NCBI RefSeq assembly: GCF_028583425.1
Contig: NC_072801.1
Span: 65,549,766-65,613,765, forward strand
Reading direction: 5' to 3'
DNA from: Eublepharis macularius
Lineage: Eukaryota; Chordata; Lepidosauria; Squamata; Eublepharidae
DNA: 64,000 nucleotides
Shown: piece by piece, positions 58,132 to 64,000 of the stretch
Position numbering within the stretch: position 1 is the stretch's first letter
How the letters are laid out: each line of letters starts with the position of its first letter
Notes under the pieces: generated by a model
The model's input: the letters and a program-made list of their open reading frames with translations, nothing else
Database searches by the model: none
Told to the model about the DNA's origin: nothing
Made by a program: the position numbers and the translations under genes

Positions 58132-60561
58132 AGGACCAGGTGACTGAGCGGAAAAGATGAAGAAGTTTGCCCGTTTTGGAAATGTGTACTTAAATGCTGC
58201 AGTGCAGACGATTCCATAGCTGCTAATGCTCCGCCCCTAGTTACTGACTCGGTCTGTTGCTATGGAGCAAAGGTTCTCTCTCCCTCTCTCCATTGCATCA
58301 ATGCTGCATTTTGTTACTATTTTCTGGTTGTGTGTGTATGTGTGTGTGTGTGTGTGTGTGTAGGGAAGTTTATGTTACTATGTCTCTTAAAAGATAATTC
58401 AAACGAACATTGTTTGTGGTCGTTTCAATATATATTTATTGTGGACATGCAATGTTTTCTATAAAACATTTTTCTGTCTTTTGCTGGCTGAGAGGACATT
58501 CATTCTCTGGGGGGGGGGAACTTCTCGGGCTTTTAAAAACAGTCATTTGCTAATTTTCAGTCTTATAACACCTCCCCTCCCCTCTTGTGAAGGAGGGCAA
58601 GTTAAAATAATCATGGTATGGTGTGGTGGTGGTGGAACTAGGGCTTGGAAAACCCAGGTTCAAATCCCCACTCTGCCGTGGAAGATTGCCGGGGGACCTT
58701 GGGCTATTACACACACTTAGTCTAGCCTACCTTGCAGGGCTTTTGTGAAGACAAAATGGAGGAGGAATGATGCTATAAGTCATTTGGGGTCCCCATTTGG
58801 GAGGAAAGCTGGGTACAAATGTATAAATAAAATAATTGGAATGGGAGAGGGTGGATTTTGCCCTGATTTTTGGTTCCTTAACATACAAAACCTGTGATGT
58901 GAAAAAGAGAAAAAGTAAGAAAGAAGAGCTGTCCTTAAAATGATGGCTCTGACTGTAAAACTTCATTGCTCAGGCAAGTACACCCCACCCCTGGAACTCA
59001 CCTAATGGTGCCTGCTCCGGATTACTAAGACAGACAACTATTCAAGCACGCTCAACCACATATACAGCAGGGGAAATCTTTCTACTCCTACCTCAGGAGC
59101 CATTACTGTATTTCTACACATGTGGAATAAATTAAGTCAGGTGCAAACCTCATCATGGAGGGAGAATGTGCAGCTGAAAATGGCTCGCCCCGTGCATGTC
59201 GCCACACAGCCCGCCATCTGTCCCCCCCGCCCAATATGTCCATCGCACACCCTTCCCCCAAAGCAGCCTGTGGGGTGGATCCAGCTTTACCCGGCTTGGT
59301 ATCTGTGGCAGGCAGCAGCAGCTCGCGCAAGTGAGAGTCCTTTATGTCCTCAATCCAGCGCAAATCCAGGAGCTGCAGAGAGGGGAAGTTGGCTGTGCTG
59401 AGCGCTGACACCGAACACCAAGAGCAGCCTGTCAGGATGAGCTCCTTGAGGCCTGGGGAAGCAAGGAGACATGCAGAGAGTGAGACCCCAAAAGCCCAAC
59501 CTCTTGCTCCTCCCCTCGTCCAAGCCGTTCCCTACATTCTTGCCCTAACACAACAACTGCCCCTCGGGTTCCTCCCCTCTTCAGCTGACTCTTTCCCCCA
59601 GGAGCCGCAAGTCCTTATTCCTTACAGAGATATTTCCCGTTTCCCGCAAAAGACTTCCCCACTCTCGTCCCGTCTGTTTTCAAAGGTAATCCCCCCCTGA
59701 CCTCTAAGAACACACAAAACCTGATCCAAAAGGTTGTGGATGCACTGGGACATCTCGGGCATCACCGTAGCCTCTTGAGGCCTCTGACAAGCTGCTTCAA
59801 AGTGCTGGAGAATCTCTAGAGCAGTGTGTGATGCAGCAACAGGGAGGGAAAATAGGCGATACCCTTGTGGGTGTGTCCAGAAATGCTTTCCCCATTAATA
59901 CATGAGGCTCTCTGTAAAAAGTACCCAGCATTTGTTTCTCGCTCTAAAAATGAGACAGATGGGGCCCGAATTCAGACTGGGATTCTACCATGGGGTTGGG
60001 TAGGGGTAGGATTTAAGCCTTCTCTGCCATGCCACTTCTCCTAATCATAAACAGCCTCAGGAACCCATTATTCGCTGTGCCAGGGAACCATACAGGGGCC
60101 AGATCTCAGATGCTAAGCACGGTCAGCCCCCCGTTAGTACTCAGATGGGAGACCACCAAGGAAGTCTAGGGTTGCTACACAGAAGCAGGCAATGGCAAAT
60201 CACCTCTGAACTTCTCTTGCCTTGAAAACCCTAGAGGAGACCGCTGTAAGTCACTTGTGACTTGATGGAACTTTCCACCTCCATCCCGTCCCCATCCTTC
60301 CCAAGAGCCCAGGAGTCGTGTATCAATCCTACAGAAATCAAGAATGACGGGTTACTTTCTTGGGCACACACACACTCACACAGTGCCTTCACAATACCTT
60401 GTAGCCTGTTCAGAAGCCACATTAGCTGCTTCTTGGAGATGCTGGTCCAGCTCAAGTCGAGGCTGGCTGGCTGCCGGCGGATGATGCCGCTCAGCATGGA
60501 GGGAGTGATGGATTTCCGATGGCTCAGGTCAATGTGCGTCCAAAGCCGCTTGTCACAGCAC
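55454..60561 (-). CDS. FBXL19: FBXL19, 3' coding part (leucine-rich repeats), partial gene
   Basis: FBXL19 is an F-box protein with a CXXC zinc finger and PHD finger; it binds CpG islands and acts as a substrate receptor for SCF ubiquitin ligase. Four exons are visible (60398-60561, 59291-59452, 56946-57164, 55454-55677), all with AG/GT borders and matching phases, giving about 255 C-terminal residues. [17 protein letters not shown] follows the F-box. The leucine-rich repeats include [57 protein letters not shown] and [18 protein letters not shown]. The C-terminus [13 protein letters not shown] is identical to human. The F-box, PHD and CXXC exons lie beyond 64 kb, since no match was found in 60562-64000. 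It is the neighbour of ORAI3, as in human 16p11.2. Confidence 0.96.
56245..56455 (+). mobile_element. 5S rRNA-derived SINE in FBXL19 intron
   Basis: AGCCTGATCTCATTAGATTA, GTTAGTACTTGGATGGGAGA and the body motif AGGCAATGGCAAAACAC are present. A partial tRNA-type SINE follows immediately at 56456. Confidence 0.85.
56456..56630 (+). mobile_element. partial tRNA-type SINE in FBXL19 intron
   Basis: It begins at the B box (GTTCAAATCCCCATTCTGCC) and continues with GCAACGTTGGGCCGGTCAC and the tail GGCAGGGTATATAATG. It abuts a 5S SINE, so it is either a chance junction or a composite. Confidence 0.6.
56946..57164 (-). CDS. FBXL19: FBXL19 LRR exon
   Basis: Acceptor CCCCTAG|GC; the exon encodes [20 protein letters not shown], then [20 protein letters not shown] and [14 protein letters not shown], with donor GCCG|GTAAGT. 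Phase matches both neighbours. Confidence 0.95.
58097..58125. repeat. (GA)n microsatellite
   Basis: An uninterrupted GA run of about 14 units in an FBXL19 intron. Confidence 0.9.
58329..58361. repeat. (TG)n microsatellite
   Basis: A TG run of about 16 units with one interruption in an FBXL19 intron. Confidence 0.9.
58640..58835 (+). mobile_element. partial tRNA-type SINE
   Basis: The B box GGTTCAAATCC, the body GGGGACCTTGGGCTATTAC and a tail AAATGTATAAATAAAATAA are present. The A box part is diverged. Confidence 0.6.
59291..59452 (-). CDS. FBXL19: FBXL19 LRR exon
   Basis: Acceptor TTCCCCAG|GC; the exon encodes [17 protein letters not shown], then [20 protein letters not shown] and PATDTKPG, with donor CCGG|GTAAAG. 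The 162 bp keep phase. Confidence 0.95.
60068..60275 (+). mobile_element. 5S rRNA-derived SINE in FBXL19 intron
   Basis: GGCCAGATCTCAGATGCTAA, GTTAGTACTCAGATGGGAGA and the body AGGCAATGGCAAATCACC are present. It ends about 120 bp from an FBXL19 exon. Confidence 0.82.
60398..60561 (-). CDS. FBXL19: FBXL19 exon with start of LRR region
   Basis: Acceptor CCTCCAAG|G TGC TGT GAC; the exon reads [39 protein letters not shown] and [13 protein letters not shown], with donor CAAG|GTATTG. The first base completes a tryptophan codon begun in an off-window exon. Confidence 0.95.
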
Positions 60562-61740
60562 CTTGGAGGGAAAGAGAGAAGAAGCAAGTTCAGGCCAGGG
60601 AGCAAGAGAGAGAACATGCAAGAGAACAAGAGAGGGAGACAGCCGCAAATAAGGAAGGAAAGCTTCGCTGGTAGCTCAAAAGTTGAGGTCAGCGATCTTC
60701 AAAACCATAGATGAGTAAAGATGTAACTTTCAGGAAATTTTGAAGCTGCAGGAAAAAACTCTTTCCCTCCTGGTTTTTTTTTGGGGGTGGTGGTGGTGGT
60801 GGTGGAAACCCTTTCCCCCTGTTTGGGGGGAGGAATTTTGGGGACAATGCAAATATATGCAATATTTAGTGTCCTACTGAATTTAAACTAATTTTACAGC
60901 CTTAACAACATAAAATGCATCCTTTATAACTTCCTTAGTATATAAAATTGCAGTATTTGACATATTTATGGAATGTAAAAGTTATAAATGCCTTCGTTTC
61001 CTAAGACTAACACTGCAAATATACCAAATACTTAAGAAAGAAATGCCAGCGGTTGCACCTTATGCCACTTTAGCACGTATATCTTAATTTTTGTTATCTG
61101 AAAAGGAGGGAAAATAGGAGTTAAACAGAAAACACTAAATAAAATATATTATTTGGTCAGAAAAAAGGGTCACACACAATAAAACTACATAGTTTTGATA
61201 TGTAGTTAGACTTTATAACATTAGATCATCAAACTACTCAGTAGTGTATTATCAGCATACACATTATAGCATTTGAATTATGTACAGTATCAGTCATATA
61301 AAAATAAAAGCATCAACACCAAGTCTCTGATCAGAATTAGATTCTAAAGTTTCTGATTCCGAGCCATCATTTTGATCCTTATGCCTCTCTTCGGAAAAGT
61401 TGGTTAGCGTAAACTGAAACAAGCGCATCTACTCTTTTGCACCTTCTAGGTGCAGAAACACATCTTGGATTTAAGATCTGTATATGCCTACTTCTTCTGT
61501 ATATGTCCCTTCTTGTCTTTAAAAGCATTTCACTCATTCTAATAGAGAAAATATTTCATAGGAGGGTTTTTTTTTGTAATTTCTAATTTTTCCATTGGAA
61601 AATTTGAAAAAAGGCCTCTACAAAGTGAGGAAAATTCCCCCCTCACCCGAATTTTTCCAGCTTTCTTCTGGGCTTTCATATCTGTAGTCTGGAGGAAGCT
61701 CAGGTTTCTCAGGAACTTCAGGGGTTCTTCCATGCGAAGC

Positions 61741-61808
61741 TCTCTCTCTCTCTCTCTCTCTCTCACTCACTCACTCACTCTCTCACACACACGCACACGC
61801 ACACGCAG
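61741..61808. repeat. compound microsatellite (CT)n-(ACTC)n-(AC/ACGC)n
   Basis: A (CT) run is followed by ACTC and CACACG units within the FBXL19 intron. Confidence 0.9.
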
Positions 61809-62339
61809 TCTGGTCTGAGTCAGCACTAATAGTGCAATCCTAAGCAGAATTACTCCAATCTAAGCTTGTTGATTCCAATGCACTTAGCCTGGGGTAACTG
61901 TTTAGGACTGCACTGTGTGTTATTCTGGGTACTTTAAAAGACTGCTCCTACATGCCCCATCCATGAGCTTGACTCATCAGCTGGGGTCCTTCTCTTCATG
62001 CACACACCTTCTGAAGTGAGGTGGGTGGCCAGAGAGAAGGGGCCCCTTTTGCTTTGGAAGCCCCACCCTCTGCTAGCCTGCCACCCCACCCCCGTTCCAC
62101 TCTCCTCTTCTGTCCCACTGATCTTACGACTCCTAACTCATTCTTGTGTTTTGCAAGATGTTAAAGCGTTCATACCTCACTTTGTCTTGACCTCGAACTG
62201 CGTAATGGAGCTGCCATTGGCTCCAATGGAAAAAGTTCAGACCAATCCCCCAGTGGAGCATAGAGCAGCTTGGATGTGCTGCCTGATGTGTGCATGTGAG
62301 GGGGGGGGGAGCTCTTGAAATCTATTCAGAGGCTATCCT

Positions 62340-62812
62340 GCATCTACACTAATGACATTCTTAGTTCACTCAGGTCAACAAAAAGAGGTCTAAGTGTCTT
62401 CACCTTTGGGTCCTCCTCTCCCATTATGACCACCCCCCACCCCGGTTCATCTTCACAGAGCTTGCTGGTGGTTCCTGGCCCTGGGGTGGCATGACTTTTT
62501 TCCACCGGGAAGAGGGGCCTTTACGACAGTGGCACCCTCCCTCTGGAATGCACGGTTGGAAGGCACTTGAGCTCAGTAGGACCTGTTGATGTTTCGGAAA
62601 CTCTGTCGGCCTCCCACCTTTGGGGTGGGGGTGGGGGTTCTCCCCACCATTGCACTTGGTTAATTTATTTTATTATTGTTTTGTATATTGATTTTAGTAT
62701 TGTTGTTTTCTTGTTTTTATTTATTTAACTGTTGATTAAACTGTTCACCGCCCAGAGCCCCTGAGGATGGGCGGTATATAAATTGAAATATAAATAAATA
62801 AAATATAAACAA
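62340..62812 (+). mobile_element. L2-type LINE, ORF end and 3' tail
   Basis: GTGGCACCCTCCCTCTGGAA (VAPSLWN, a usual end-of-ORF2 motif) at about 62530 is followed by the same 3' UTR as at 3041 (TGTCGGCCTCCCACCTTTGG) and the GGGCGGTATATAAATTG tail. The left end is uncertain. Confidence 0.65.
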
Positions 62813-62819
62813 GGCGGAA

Positions 62820-63105
62820 ATATTCTGGTGTGCCTTTGCTATTAAATATTCTTTTGTGAGGCAGACCAAATGGCTGTGCATTTTTATCTACCTGCAATTT
62901 TTGTGTCATTTGCAGGGGTTTACAGGCTGGGGCTGGGACTAGTGTGTTCTAAAATTATTTGTATTCGGCTGTTTTATTGCGATTTTATTGAATATTATAT
63001 TTTTGTACTGTTTTTAACGGTTGTAATTATTGTGAACTGCTTTGAGATCTTAACTGAAGAGAAGTGATATAAAAATTGAATAAATAAGATAAAATAAATA
63101 GAGTA
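62820..63105 (+). mobile_element. second L2-like LINE 3' tail
   Basis: GTGAACTGCTTTGAGATCTT and a tail of ATAAAAATTGAATAAATAAG resemble squamate LINE 3' ends. It lies head to tail behind the copy ending at 62812 and is more diverged. Confidence 0.5.
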
Positions 63106-64000
63106 TGACTTCACAGGAATTTCATAGTAGGCATGCAGGGCATCTGTGGCTCTCAAGCCAACATGGTCAAGGCCTCAAGGCAGAATGCTTGAATGTGGCT
63201 GCTTTAGTCAATTAAGAAGTGGGGACAAATTTTAACATCCTGCATTGAGGGCTCAGAGCACACTTGTTTATTTTTTTCAGGGTTTGGTGAGTTGCTGTAA
63301 CATGGAATGGAATGGTGGCTTATGTGGATTAAAACGGAAAGTTACCTCACGGTTATCAGTTACCTCAGAGTTACCTCCAAAGAGGCACTAACGGAGGATG
63401 TTTTGATAAATCTAAGACAATCTTGCATGCTATCTTGTTAGCCTGTTAACCAAAGGCAGATTAACCAGCTAACAATCGTGGAATGAGCTGAAGCCAATTC
63501 TAGAGTGGTCTTATATGTAAAATTAATGCCGGGGAATAAGAATTGCAAAATGTCAGGAAGAACGTGATGGAAAAGGGGGCATTTTTCTCTGAGTGTTATT
63601 ATAAAGATTTAAGTCCAGTTACCATTATCATTAGCAACATTTCATAAACTTATTGGCTACATAAAAGTAATTTCTGAGGCCTGAGTACAGTATGCCAAAA
63701 AGACTCCCCCCCCCCAAAAAACAATTTTCGGAAACCAATATAATCCTCCCACCCCAAAGCATTCTGCAGGTGTCCAAGATGCAAATTTGTGCCTACCGAC
63801 TTTTCATGGTTTGGTTTGTTTGTGGGGGTGGGGGTAAGGGTGAGGGTAAAGGCCTCTATGGAGCACAGACTAGGGAGGAGTCCCAAGGAGCCGAAAAGAG
63901 GAAGGAGCAGATGCCATCTGAACAGAAAGGCCTGATTTAGAAGTGATGCTAGTGGGTGAGAAACACGGCCCATCCGTCGATCTTCCACACACCTAGCACC

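Larger units (their letters stand above)
60562..64000 (-). other. FBXL19 upstream intron, to the window edge
   Basis: No F-box exon was found. The interval holds CT/CA microsatellites (61741-61808) and two LINE tails (62340-63105). A G/T-rich tract (GGGGTGGGGGTAAGGG) lies near 63.8 kb. Confidence 0.55.

Noticed and set aside
63950-64000. Possible FBXL19 F-box exon at the right edge
   Set aside because: No frame matches the expected CICMRVCRTW region, so it must lie outside the window.

Overview
The window is vertebrate nuclear DNA, almost certainly from a squamate reptile (lizard; a gecko-like genome is a guess). The host genes are intron-split and match tetrapod proteins. The repeats are the squamate mix of L1, CR1, RTE/BovB and L2-type LINEs, 5S rRNA-derived and tRNA-derived SINEs, and many hAT-like MITEs. 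There is no bacterial-style gene organisation, CRISPR array or functional RNA gene.

Three host genes all lie on the minus strand. (1) SETD1A, N-terminal part only: four coding exons at 547-5446 carry the start codon and the RRM domain, with a CpG-island promoter near 8.4-9.0 kb; the rest of the gene runs off the left edge. (2) ORAI3, complete in two coding exons (41843-42097 and 23840-24421), split by a 17.4-kb intron, with a CpG-island promoter. (3) FBXL19, C-terminal part only: four exons at 55454-60561 encode the leucine-rich repeats, followed by a probable 5.1-kb 3' UTR ending near 50.33 kb; the F-box and CXXC/PHD exons must lie beyond the right edge. The order FBXL19-ORAI3-SETD1A on one strand is the human 16p11.2 arrangement, so this is a conserved syntenic block. 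The proteins do not form one pathway: SETD1A is an H3K4 methyltransferase, FBXL19 a CpG-island-linked F-box protein and ORAI3 a plasma-membrane Ca2+ channel.

The rest is mobile DNA. ORAI3 intron 1 holds a full-length L1 (26898-33013) with a 17-bp target duplication and two uninterrupted ORFs overlapping by ATGA, in the sense orientation of the host gene. The ORAI3-FBXL19 spacer holds a CR1 with an open reverse-transcriptase frame, and a three-level nest: a hAT-like MITE split by a 5'-inverted RTE/BovB copy, itself split by another hAT-like MITE. A family of palindromic repeats flanked by 13-14-bp target duplications recurs through the window. Seven 5S-derived SINE copies all point the same way, opposite to the genes. 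The FBXL19 3' UTR is by contrast nearly free of interspersed repeats.

All calls were made by eye from translated motifs, splice consensus and remembered family sequences; no database search was run.
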